Source: Tsukamurella conjunctivitidis
Lineage (GTDB): Bacteria; Actinomycetota; Actinomycetes; Mycobacteriales; Mycobacteriaceae
Assembly: GCF_007858475.1 (NCBI RefSeq)
Contig: NZ_VIGX01000023.1
Coordinates: forward strand, 1 to 56,954
Direction: 5' to 3'
DNA: 56,954 nucleotides
Under the pieces are notes generated by a model. It ran no database searches, was not told where the DNA came from, and saw only the letters and a list, made by a program, of their open reading frames with translations. Below, one piece after another: positions 27,538-35,139 of this stretch (within the stretch, counting starts at the first letter, position 1; each line of letters begins with the position of its first letter). The translations under genes and the position numbers were made by a program.

Positions 27538-28514
27538 CGGTTCCGGCGAGCCCGGCGGGAACGCTTCTCGGCGGTGTCCCGGGGCTCCGCGCCGTCGCGC
27601 CGCCGCGCACCGGTGCGACGGAGCCCGCGCGACGCGGTCCCGCGTGGCTCCTGCTCATCGCCGGTCTCGCCCTAGCACTCGGCGCGGTGGCGGGCGGCCT
27701 GCCCACTACCACCGCCGGCGCGACGAAGATGCTCGACGCCTTCGCCCCGCACCTGACGCCCGAATCGCTCGCCCGACTCGACGGTGACGTCGACGCGATC
27801 GCCCGGTTCGGGGCCGCCACCCGCGCGGAATCCGCTGCGGGACACCTCGCCCGGGCTCCGCGCACCGCCGACTACGCGAGCGGATCGGGTGCCGTCGAGA
27901 GCAACGCCCGCGAACTGCTCGCATCGGCGCGCGCGGCGAAGCCCGACGTCGACGCCCTCGCCGGGATCCGCGGGCTCGGCACGCTCCCCCAACTGCTTCT
28001 GCTCCTCGGGATCGTGCTGGCGGTCGCGGGCGCGGTGCTGGTGCGCTCACGGTCGGCGTCCCCGCGTCGGTGGGCGACCGCGGCCGCGGCGGTCTGCGCC
28101 GTCGTCCTGCTGGTGCATCCCTTCGCCTCCGGACTGGTGGGCGGCGCCGGATCGGCGGGACGCGTGATCGACCGGTTCGCGCCGATCATGACCGAGCAGC
28201 AGGTGGTACGCCTCCAGCACGACTTCCTCTCCCTGGTCGGCGCCGTCGGGGAGATCGATCGCGGCACGGCGGTCCGCCGCACGCCGGAGATCCGCGCCTT
28301 CACCGCCTCCTGGCAGACGGTGTCCTCCGACCTCGCGTCGCTCACCGGCGCCATCAACGACAACCTCCCCGACTACCGGCGCCTGGCATCCACCAACGCC
28401 GCCGTCCCGACACCCGGCGGAACCTTCGCCGTCCTGCCGTGGGCGGAACTCACCCTCGGCGTCGCCGTGGCGGGCGTGATCGCCGCCGGGACCCGACGAA
28501 AGGCCCTCCCATGA
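27507..28514 (+). CDS. Membrane protein with internal repeat; start uncertain
   Basis: About 335 residues if read from the GTG at 27507, which overlaps the previous gene by 31 bases. No ATG, GTG or TTG occurs in frame between 27510 and 27687, so either this overlap start or the internal GTG at 27687 is used, or there is a frame error. Four membrane helices are apparent, in two similar halves, each helix - loop - helix. The loops align: DAFAPHLTPESLARLDGDV and DRFAPIMTEQQVVRLQHDF. No family recognised. ATGA-coupled to the lipoprotein downstream. Confidence 0.7.
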   Translation: MASHRYVQQVAVPASPAGTLLGGVPGLRAVAPPRTGATEPARRGPAWLLLIAGLALALGAVAGGLPTTTAGATKMLDAFAPHLTPESLARLDGDVDAIARFGAATRAESAAGHLARAPRTADYASGSGAVESNARELLASARAAKPDVDALAGIRGLGTLPQLLLLLGIVLAVAGAVLVRSRSASPRRWATAAAAVCAVVLLVHPFASGLVGGAGSAGRVIDRFAPIMTEQQVVRLQHDFLSLVGAVGEIDRGTAVRRTPEIRAFTASWQTVSSDLASLTGAINDNLPDYRRLASTNAAVPTPGGTFAVLPWAELTLGVAVAGVIAAGTRRKALP

Positions 28515-29359
28515 CCGCGCTCCCGACTCCACGACGCACCATCGCAACGGCGCTCGTCGCGGTGATCGCGGCGGCGGCCGCAGCCTGTGGTTCGCCCGCT
28601 CCGTCGCAGCCGGAGACGCCCGAGCAACTCGTCGGGCTCTTCCGGTTCACGCCGGGCGGATTCGCCGACGGGAAGCCGACCGGCACCTACTTCAAGATGG
28701 CGATCGTCGGCGGCACGGCCGACGGGCCCTTCGTCAACAACGCCAACTCGGCGATCGACGAGGGCCGGGTCACCGCTCTGGCTCCCGGCACCGCGGGCGG
28801 CCTGCGTACCGGCGCCTACCAGTCCGAGGCGAGACCGGGCTTCCGCAACGGCGACTCGCTCTCCGGCTCGGTGATCACGCCGACGAAGTTCTTCGACGTG
28901 CTGTTCGGGATCTCCACCAATGCCGTCGACCCGCAGACCCGCGCGCCCCTCCCGACGCCCTCCGTGACACGCACCGGCACGCGGCTGACCGCGGACGTCT
29001 CCGCCTGGGCCGCGTCGTGGAACAACCAGGAGTTCAACCAGGGCGCGCCGAAACCGTTGCCCCGCACCGCCGCCGCCGCGGCCGGCCAGGAGCAGGTGGC
29101 GAAGGCGTGGGACGTCGTCTCCCAACGTTGGCTCGCGCAGCCCGCCGCCGCGAAGTCCACCGGCCCCACCGCGACGGGCACCTTCGACCCCGCCACCCGG
29201 CGCTTCACGCTCGACTGGACCAGCCACATCCAGGGCGGGCCGTTCAACGACTTCACCGGCGTCTGGCACCTCGAGGGCGTCTTCGAGCCCGGCCTCCCGC
29301 CCACCGCCGCCGGTGTGCCCGCGTCCCCCGATTCCTCCGCACCGAAGAAGGCCTCATGA
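28511..29359 (+). CDS. Lipoprotein paralog of the secreted protein at 26941
   Basis: 282 residues. Signal peptide with lipobox AAAAC (Cys near residue 27), so it is probably lipid-anchored to the cell surface. The domain repeats the blocks of the secreted paralog (YFKM...GPF, VDPQT, FNQGAPKP, GGPFNDFTGVWHLEG), with an extra ~35-residue Ala/Gln-rich insert after the FNQGAPKP block and a Pro/Ser/Ala tail. Its ATG overlaps the membrane-protein stop and its stop overlaps the next ATG. Function unknown. Confidence 0.82.
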   Translation: MTALPTPRRTIATALVAVIAAAAAACGSPAPSQPETPEQLVGLFRFTPGGFADGKPTGTYFKMAIVGGTADGPFVNNANSAIDEGRVTALAPGTAGGLRTGAYQSEARPGFRNGDSLSGSVITPTKFFDVLFGISTNAVDPQTRAPLPTPSVTRTGTRLTADVSAWAASWNNQEFNQGAPKPLPRTAAAAAGQEQVAKAWDVVSQRWLAQPAAAKSTGPTATGTFDPATRRFTLDWTSHIQGGPFNDFTGVWHLEGVFEPGLPPTAAGVPASPDSSAPKKAS

Positions 29360-30147
29360 CTCGCATTCCGCGCGCGCTCGCTCGCACCGTCGCCGCCGCC
29401 GCCCTTGTGGTCGCGGTCCCCGTCGCGGGCACCGCGACGGCGGCCCCGACTCCGAAGCCGGCACCGGCGCCGGGCAGTTCGACCGCGCCTCCGTCCGCTG
29501 CTGCGAAGCCGACCGGGCCGGTGGCGTCGCCGGCGCAGCCGACCGGGGCGGTATCCACCGTCACGCCGGGCGTGAACCCGGCCGACATCCAGTGCCCGCT
29601 CGGCTGGCCGAAGCCGCGGGAGAAGGGCGGACTGGCCTCGCTCATCCTGCTGGCGCCCGCGGCAGGAGCCTTCACCGACGAGGCCTTCGCCGCCGGCCAG
29701 GCCTACGACCCGATTCTCAGCCTGCTCGGCCCCTTTCTGGCCGCGATCAAGCCCGTGATCGAGCAGTCCCAGCCCGCGCTCGCGGGCCCCGTCGGCGCGC
29801 TCAACGCCGCCGAACAGGCCGTCTACGACGCGATCAAGCCCCTCTACGCGCAGTACCGGCCCAAGGTCATCGAGGCCCTGACCAGGGCCGGCGACGACCT
29901 CGCGCCCGCCCTCCAGGAGCTCGCCGCCACCCCCGCCGCCGCGTGCCTCGTGGCGTGGGAGGACCAGGTGCTCATCGGCCTGCAGACCGGCAAGTGGTCG
30001 CCCATCGCCACCGGCGGATTGGCCGCGCTCGGCGAGCTCGCCGCGAGCGGCAAGGGCGGCGCGCCCGCGAAAACCGCAACGCCCGTGAAGCCTTCCGCGA
30101 AAGCCACACCGAAGCCCGGCACGATCGTCGCCGCGAAGCCGCGGTGA
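29356..30147 (+). CDS. Exported protein with Pro-rich linker
   Basis: 263 residues. Sec signal peptide (core AAAALVVAVPVAGTATA, cleavage near ATA-AP), then a Pro/Ala/Thr-rich linker to about residue 70, then a helical domain with two cysteines (DIQCPLGW and AACLVAWED) that could form a disulfide. The C-terminal tail is Lys/Pro/Ala-rich. No family recognised. ATGA-coupled to the lipoprotein and GTGA-coupled to the ABC transporter gene. Confidence 0.78.
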   Translation: MTRIPRALARTVAAAALVVAVPVAGTATAAPTPKPAPAPGSSTAPPSAAAKPTGPVASPAQPTGAVSTVTPGVNPADIQCPLGWPKPREKGGLASLILLAPAAGAFTDEAFAAGQAYDPILSLLGPFLAAIKPVIEQSQPALAGPVGALNAAEQAVYDAIKPLYAQYRPKVIEALTRAGDDLAPALQELAATPAAACLVAWEDQVLIGLQTGKWSPIATGGLAALGELAASGKGGAPAKTATPVKPSAKATPKPGTIVAAKPR

Positions 30148-31619
30148 TCGAACTCTCCGGGGTCACGGTCCGCTACGGCGGGGCGGTGGCCGTCGACGAC
30201 GTGTCCTTCACCGCACCGTCGGGCGAGGTCACGGGACTGATCGGACCGAACGGCGCGGGAAAGTCGACCACTCTTCGGCTCATCGCGGGGCTGGAGACGC
30301 CCTCTGCCGGGACGGTGACGATCGACGGCCGGCACTACGGGGATCTTCCGAACCCCGGCACCGCGATCGGTGTCCTGCTCGACGCCGGATGGGCGTCGCC
30401 GACGCGGACCGCACACGAGCACCTGCGGTGGATGGCGGCGGCGATCGGCCTGCCGGACGACCGCGTCGAGGCGGCGCTGGCACTGGTCGGCCTGCAGGAC
30501 GTGGCCGACAGGCCCGTCGGCGGATTCTCGTTGGGCATGCGGCAGCGCCTCGCGATCGCGGGTGCCGTCCTCGGTGACCCGCCGGTCATCGTCCTCGACG
30601 AGCCCGTCAACGGCCTCGATCCCGAGGCCATCGCGTGGATCCGCCGTACGCTGCGCGCCCTCGCCGACGGCGGACGGACGGTCCTCCTGTCGTCGCACCT
30701 GCTGAGCGAGCTCGAGCAGACCGCCGATCGGATCGTCGCGCTGCACCAGGGGCGGGTGGTCGCGGACGCACCGCTCGCCGAACTCGTCGAGCCCGCGCCG
30801 CCGGGCCGTTCCGGGCTCGAGGAGCTCTACTTCCGGCTCACGGACGACGATGGCGGCGACGCTCCTGTGCGCGCAGAGGCCCCCGCGCGGCCGCCCGGGG
30901 TCGTTCGACGGTCCGTCGCCGCGGAGACCCGGAAGGCGTTGACCTCCCGCGGATTCCGGGCGGCACTCGGCGGCGCGCTCGGCATCTCCGTCGCGGTCGC
31001 CGTGGTGGTGGGCGTCTTCGCGGCGGTCTTCCGCGACGCGTCGGTGACCACCGCGGCGTACGGTGCTGGGCTCGTCGGCGGCGCGCTCCTCGCGGTGGCC
31101 GGGGCCGTGCTGATCGGCCTCGACCGCGAGCACGGCACCCTGGCGCTGACGCGGATCCTGCTGCCCCGGCCGTTGCTCGGCTACGGCGCGAAGTCGCTGG
31201 TGGTCGGCGTATCGGGCGCCGCGACCGGGCTGTTGAGCGCGGTTCTGGCCGTCGCGATCGCACTCGTCACCGGCCTCCCGGCCCCCGGTTCCCAGACACT
31301 GCACCTCCTCATCAGCGTCCCGGTCGCCGGTGCCCTCCTGGGGATGCTGGGGCTCGCGGTCGGGCATCTCGTCCCGTCCACCACGGCGGCGGTCGGCGTC
31401 GTGCTCGGCTGGTGGTTCCTGGTGGAGGCGATCGCGGTGCCCGCGCTGCCCTTCGGTCGTGCGCTGGCGGCGTGGCTGCCCGCGACCAGCGCCCAGTTCG
31501 CGACGATCGGCGTCCCCGCGCAGACGGTGACGTGGTCGCCGTGGGTCGCGCTGGCGATGCTCGCCGCATGGGCGGTCGCCCTCAGCGCGATCGCCGCGGT
31601 CCGGGAACGCCGGGCCTGA
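30144..31619 (+). CDS. ABC transporter, ATPase fused to ABC-2-type permease
   Basis: 491 residues. N-terminal ABC ATPase (about 1-225): Walker A GPNGAGKST, signature FSLGMRQRLAIAG, Walker B VIVLDEPVNGLDP and the switch His in LLSSHLLSEL. After a linker come about six membrane helices (about 265-490). ATPases of this kind (CcmA/NatA-like, gliding/export type) usually pair with a separate permease; here both are in one chain, so a homodimer would make a full exporter. It is coupled to the exported-protein genes upstream, suggesting it assembles or exports something they act on. Confidence 0.88.
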   Translation: MIELSGVTVRYGGAVAVDDVSFTAPSGEVTGLIGPNGAGKSTTLRLIAGLETPSAGTVTIDGRHYGDLPNPGTAIGVLLDAGWASPTRTAHEHLRWMAAAIGLPDDRVEAALALVGLQDVADRPVGGFSLGMRQRLAIAGAVLGDPPVIVLDEPVNGLDPEAIAWIRRTLRALADGGRTVLLSSHLLSELEQTADRIVALHQGRVVADAPLAELVEPAPPGRSGLEELYFRLTDDDGGDAPVRAEAPARPPGVVRRSVAAETRKALTSRGFRAALGGALGISVAVAVVVGVFAAVFRDASVTTAAYGAGLVGGALLAVAGAVLIGLDREHGTLALTRILLPRPLLGYGAKSLVVGVSGAATGLLSAVLAVAIALVTGLPAPGSQTLHLLISVPVAGALLGMLGLAVGHLVPSTTAAVGVVLGWWFLVEAIAVPALPFGRALAAWLPATSAQFATIGVPAQTVTWSPWVALAMLAAWAVALSAIAAVRERRA

Positions 31620-31649
31620 CGCCGCCGTCGGCCGCCGTGCCGCCTGCTA

Positions 31650-31760
31650 ACGTCGGAGTCCGATTCGGTCCGGGGAACCCGGTGGGATTCCGGGACTGGC
31701 GCGCAACGGTGTGGGGTGGTGACGCCCCGAGTCCGATACCCGGCCGACTCGGATGTGTCC
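31650..31760 (+). promoter_or_regulatory. Cobalamin (B12) riboswitch
   Basis: The conserved cobalamin-aptamer core is readable: GGGGAACCCGGTGGGATTCC (31672-31691), ACTGGCGCGCAACGGT (31695-31710), and a B12 box GAGTCCGATACCCGGCCGA (31729-31747). A short P1 stem pairs GAGTC (31656-31660) with GACTC (31746-31750). It lies about 50 bases before a B12-type binding lipoprotein, which it should repress when adenosyl- or methylcobalamin is bound. Confidence 0.9.
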
Positions 31761-31806
31761 ATCGCCGCCCCCGCGCACGGGGAGGCCGACGAAACGAGTC
31801 CCTGCC

Positions 31807-32790
31807 ATGCGGCCCCGTACCCTCCTCTCCTGCCTCGCCCTCCCCATCACTGCGACCGCCCTCGTCGCGGGGTGCGGCACGGCACCGTCGAATCCGACTG
31901 CCGCGAGTGCCTCCGAGCGCTTCCCCGTGCGCGTCACCACCTGCGACTTCGCCTCCGAGGTGAGGGCCGAACCGCGACGGATCGTGACGATGAATCAGGG
32001 CGCGACCGAGGTGGCGCTCGCACTCGGCGTCGCCGACCGGATGGTGGGCACCGCCTACCTCGATGACGCCGTCGCAGCGCGATTCGCGGCGGACTACGCG
32101 AAGGTCCCGGTGCTCGCGGCGAAGTACCCGACGCAGGAGAAGATGCTGTCGGTGCGGCCCGACCTGGTCTACGGCTCGTACAACTCGGCATTCAGTGAGA
32201 AGAACGCCGGGGATCGCGCACGGCTGCAGGGGCAGGGCATTGCGACGTTGCTCGCCCCGGCGGGCTGCGCGCGCAAGCCCGAACGCGCGTCGTGGGACCT
32301 GGTCTGGGACGAGCTCACCGCGGCGGGCACGGCGTTCGGGACCGACGCCGCGGCGCAGAAGCTGATCGACGAGCAGAAGGCCGAGCTGCGAAGTCCCGCG
32401 CTCACGGGCGCCGCGCGCGGCCAGCGGATCCTGTGGTGGGACTTCGGCGCGCAAGCCGGGTTGAACGTCGGCGCGGGTAAGGGCACGCCGCAGCTGCTGA
32501 TCGAGTCGGTCGGCGGCGTGAACGTCTTCGCACACCTCCCGGGCAATTGGGCCGAGGTCTCGCTGGAGAACGTCGTCGGCACGGACCCCGACGTCATCGT
32601 GGTGGCGGATGCTGCCGGCCACCCGGCGCAGGAGCGGATCGACCAGGCGCGCAAGGACCCCGCGCTGAGCCAGCTGCGTGCGGTCCGCGAGAACCGGTTC
32701 GTCGTGATCCCCTTCTCGGAGACCACCTCCGGCGTGCGGTTGCTCGACGGTGCGCGTCGCGTCGCCGACGGCATCCGGGCGCTCCCGTGA
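31807..32790 (+). CDS. Periplasmic-binding lipoprotein, BtuF/FecB type, B12-controlled
   Basis: 327 residues. Lipoprotein signal with LVAGCG (Cys near 23), then the helical-backbone type III binding fold (PF01497): RRIVTMNQGATEVALALGVADRMVG, the middle helix, and VSLENVVGTDPDVIVVAD. Family members bind cobalamin, corrinoids or ferric siderophores; the riboswitch argues for a corrinoid. No BtuC/BtuD partner genes follow, so the permease must be elsewhere. The ATG at 31807 is chosen because it places the signal peptide correctly; an upstream ATG at 31753 would add 18 hydrophilic residues. Confidence 0.88.
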   Translation: MRPRTLLSCLALPITATALVAGCGTAPSNPTAASASERFPVRVTTCDFASEVRAEPRRIVTMNQGATEVALALGVADRMVGTAYLDDAVAARFAADYAKVPVLAAKYPTQEKMLSVRPDLVYGSYNSAFSEKNAGDRARLQGQGIATLLAPAGCARKPERASWDLVWDELTAAGTAFGTDAAAQKLIDEQKAELRSPALTGAARGQRILWWDFGAQAGLNVGAGKGTPQLLIESVGGVNVFAHLPGNWAEVSLENVVGTDPDVIVVADAAGHPAQERIDQARKDPALSQLRAVRENRFVVIPFSETTSGVRLLDGARRVADGIRALP

Positions 32791-33524
32791 CCGCGATTCT
32801 CGTCGGCATGTCCGCGGGCGTGGATCCCGACGAACTCGCCGCGCTCGCCGACGGCGCCGAGGCGGTTCCCGCCTTCCTGCAGGTCCACGACCCGGCGCTC
32901 GTCGACGTCCTGACGGCGGTCGCGGATCGCGGCGCCTCGGACATGCTGCTGATCGGCACGGGGTGGGCGCAACCGGGACCCAGGCGGTCGTGGCTGCGCC
33001 GGGTGGCCGCGCACTGGCTCCGGGGCTACGACGGTGCGCCGACCGTCCGGCTCTCGCCGCAGCTTTTGGCCGCGCCCGATGCCGGGCTGCTCGCCGCCGC
33101 GATCGCCGCGGGTGGGTCGCCGATGACGGACGATGCCGCCCCGCTGCATTCCCCCGCGTGGGAGGACGTGCCGCAGCACCGCCACCAGGTGCTGATCTGC
33201 CGCGGCCCGCGCTGCTCCGCGCTCGGGGCGTCCACACTGACCTCGGCGTTCGGCGACGAGCTGCGCCGCACCGGGCTCGGTGACGACGATGCACTCATCA
33301 CGGTCACGGGCTGTCAGTTCCCGTGCAATCACGCACCCGTCGTCACGGTACAGCCGGACGACGCCTGGTACGGACGGGTCACCGTCGACGACGTTCCCGG
33401 GCTGGTCGACGCACACCTGGTCCGCGAAGAGCCCTCCCCTCGACTGGCCCTGCCCCGGCGCCGTTCCCCGACGCGGCGACCCGAGGAATATTCGGACCGC
33501 AGTCCGGAGTTGAAGCGGCCATGA
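32787..33524 (+). CDS. Thioredoxin-like 2Fe-2S ferredoxin with CbiX-like N-terminus
   Basis: 245 residues. The C-terminal domain (about 130-212) has the thioredoxin-like ferredoxin pattern C138-x4-C143 ... C176-x3-C180, suited to a [2Fe-2S] cluster. The N-terminal ~110 residues resemble the small cobalt-chelatase (CbiX) fold, with ILVGMS at the place of the usual GHGSR, so the metal-binding His is absent; this half is a tentative call. A charged Pro/Arg tail ends the protein. Its GTG overlaps the lipoprotein stop (GTGA), so it is under the same B12 riboswitch. A role in cobalt or corrinoid reduction is inferred. Confidence 0.75.
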   Translation: MTAILVGMSAGVDPDELAALADGAEAVPAFLQVHDPALVDVLTAVADRGASDMLLIGTGWAQPGPRRSWLRRVAAHWLRGYDGAPTVRLSPQLLAAPDAGLLAAAIAAGGSPMTDDAAPLHSPAWEDVPQHRHQVLICRGPRCSALGASTLTSAFGDELRRTGLGDDDALITVTGCQFPCNHAPVVTVQPDDAWYGRVTVDDVPGLVDAHLVREEPSPRLALPRRRSPTRRPEEYSDRSPELKRP

Positions 33525-34540
33525 AGAAGATCGGCTTCCTGTCTTTCGGCCACTGGTCCGACTCGCCCGGCTCGCGGACGCGTACTGCGGCCGATGTCCT
33601 GCACCAGTCGATCGATCTCGCGGTGGCGGCCGAGGAGGTGGGCGCCGACGGCGCCTACTTCCGCGTGCACCACTTCGCGCGGCAGCTGGGCTCCCCGTTC
33701 CCGCTGCTCGCCGCGATCGGCGCGCGGACCTCGCGGATCGAGATCGGCACCGGCGTGATCGACATGCGCTACGAGAACCCGCTGTACATGGCGGAGGACG
33801 CGGGCGCCGCCGATCTCATTGCGGGCGAACGGCTCCAGCTCGGCGTGAGCCGGGGATCGCCCGAGCAGGTGATCGAGGGCTACAAGTACTTCGGCTACCA
33901 GCCGTCCGAGGGGAAGACCGACGCCGACATGGGCCGCGAGCACACCGAGGTGCTGCTCACGGTGCTCGAGGGCGGCGGCTTCGCGCAGCCGAACCCGCGC
34001 CCGATGTTCCCCAACCCGCCGGGGCTGCTGCGCGTGGAGCCGCACTCCCCCACGCTGCGGGACCGGATCTGGTGGGGCGCCGCGTCCGACGCGACCGCGG
34101 AGTGGGCCGCCAAGCTCGGCATGAACCTCATGAGCTCGACGCTCAAGACGGACGAGTCGGGCGAGCCCTTCCACGTGCAGCAGGCGAACCAGATCCGGAA
34201 GTTCCGCGCGGCCTGGACCGAGGCGGGGCACGATCACGAGCCACGGGTCTCCGTGAGCCGCAGCATCATGCCGATCATCGATGACGAGAGCCGCGCCTAC
34301 TTCGGCCACGAGCGCTCCAGCGACGACCAATTCGGCGTGATCGACGACTTCCGCGCCGTCTTCGGCCGCACCTACGCGGGCGAACCGGACGAGCTCGTCG
34401 AGCAGCTGCGCGACGACGAGGGCATCGCCGAGGCCGACACCGTGCTGGTGACGGTGCCCAATCAGCTGGGCGTGGAGTACAACACCCGCCTGCTCGAGTC
34501 GCTGGTCAAGGATGTGGCCCCGGCCCTCGGCTGGCGCTGA
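33521..34540 (+). CDS. Luciferase-like (LLM-class) flavin or F420 monooxygenase
   Basis: 339 residues with the LLM TIM-barrel features: an N-terminal beta strand MKKIGFLSFGHW, VGADGAYFRVHHF, and RIEIGTGVIDMRYENPLYMAEDAGAADLIAGERLQLGVSRG regions. Such enzymes use FMNH2 or reduced F420. ATGA overlap with the 2Fe-2S protein makes it the third gene of the B12-riboswitch operon, a combination I do not know; it might dealkylate or oxidise a corrinoid-related substrate, which is only a guess. Confidence 0.85.
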   Translation: MKKIGFLSFGHWSDSPGSRTRTAADVLHQSIDLAVAAEEVGADGAYFRVHHFARQLGSPFPLLAAIGARTSRIEIGTGVIDMRYENPLYMAEDAGAADLIAGERLQLGVSRGSPEQVIEGYKYFGYQPSEGKTDADMGREHTEVLLTVLEGGGFAQPNPRPMFPNPPGLLRVEPHSPTLRDRIWWGAASDATAEWAAKLGMNLMSSTLKTDESGEPFHVQQANQIRKFRAAWTEAGHDHEPRVSVSRSIMPIIDDESRAYFGHERSSDDQFGVIDDFRAVFGRTYAGEPDELVEQLRDDEGIAEADTVLVTVPNQLGVEYNTRLLESLVKDVAPALGWR

Positions 34541-34543
34541 CGC

Positions 34544-35125
34544 CTACGCGGCGATCCGGTAGCGCATCAGCACCCGCGTGAAGCCGTTCAGCACCGACGT
34601 GGTGTCCATGACGTACTCGAAGCCCGCGCGCTCGAACAGGGCGCGGGTGCCGACGTAGGCCATCGTCAGATCGACCTTGGCGCCCTGGTTGTCCACGGGG
34701 TACGCCTCCACCACGGAGGCGCCGTGGGACCGGGCGAACTCCACGGCCCCGGCGACAAGGTGATGACTGATCCCCTGCTTGCGGTGACCGGGGCGCACTC
34801 GCACGCACCACAACGACCACGGGTCCTCGTGTCCCTCGACGTGCGGGATGCGACGGTTCTTTGCGAAGCTGGTGTCCGACCGCGGATGGATCGCCGCCCA
34901 GCCGACGGGGTCGGCACCGTCGTAGGCGACGACGCCGGGCGGCGGGTCCTCCGCGCAGAGGCCCCGGACCCGGTCGAATCGCGCGGGCCCGCGCAGCGTC
35001 TGATTCTCCACGGAGCCGATGCGGTACGAGAGGCAGAAGCAGTTGCTGGAGGTCTCCTTCTTCGGCCCCAGGATCTGCCTCACGTCCTCGAAGACGTCCG
35101 CCGCGCGCACCTCGATACCGGTCAC
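34544..35125 (-). CDS. GNAT-family N-acetyltransferase
   Basis: 193 residues. The acetyl-CoA loop lies in VRVRPGHRKQGISHHLVAGAVEFARSHG (about 113-140), with the preceding strand WSLWCVRV. The substrate is unknown. The N-terminal part has CFCLSYRIG, a feature of a GNAT subgroup in actinobacteria. It starts at a GTG (35125), converges with the LLM gene with three bases between stops, and lies downstream of the nickel permease gene on the same strand. Confidence 0.85.
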   Translation of the reverse strand: MTGIEVRAADVFEDVRQILGPKKETSSNCFCLSYRIGSVENQTLRGPARFDRVRGLCAEDPPPGVVAYDGADPVGWAAIHPRSDTSFAKNRRIPHVEGHEDPWSLWCVRVRPGHRKQGISHHLVAGAVEFARSHGASVVEAYPVDNQGAKVDLTMAYVGTRALFERAGFEYVMDTTSVLNGFTRVLMRYRIAA

Positions 35126-35139
35126 GCGGATACGCTAGC

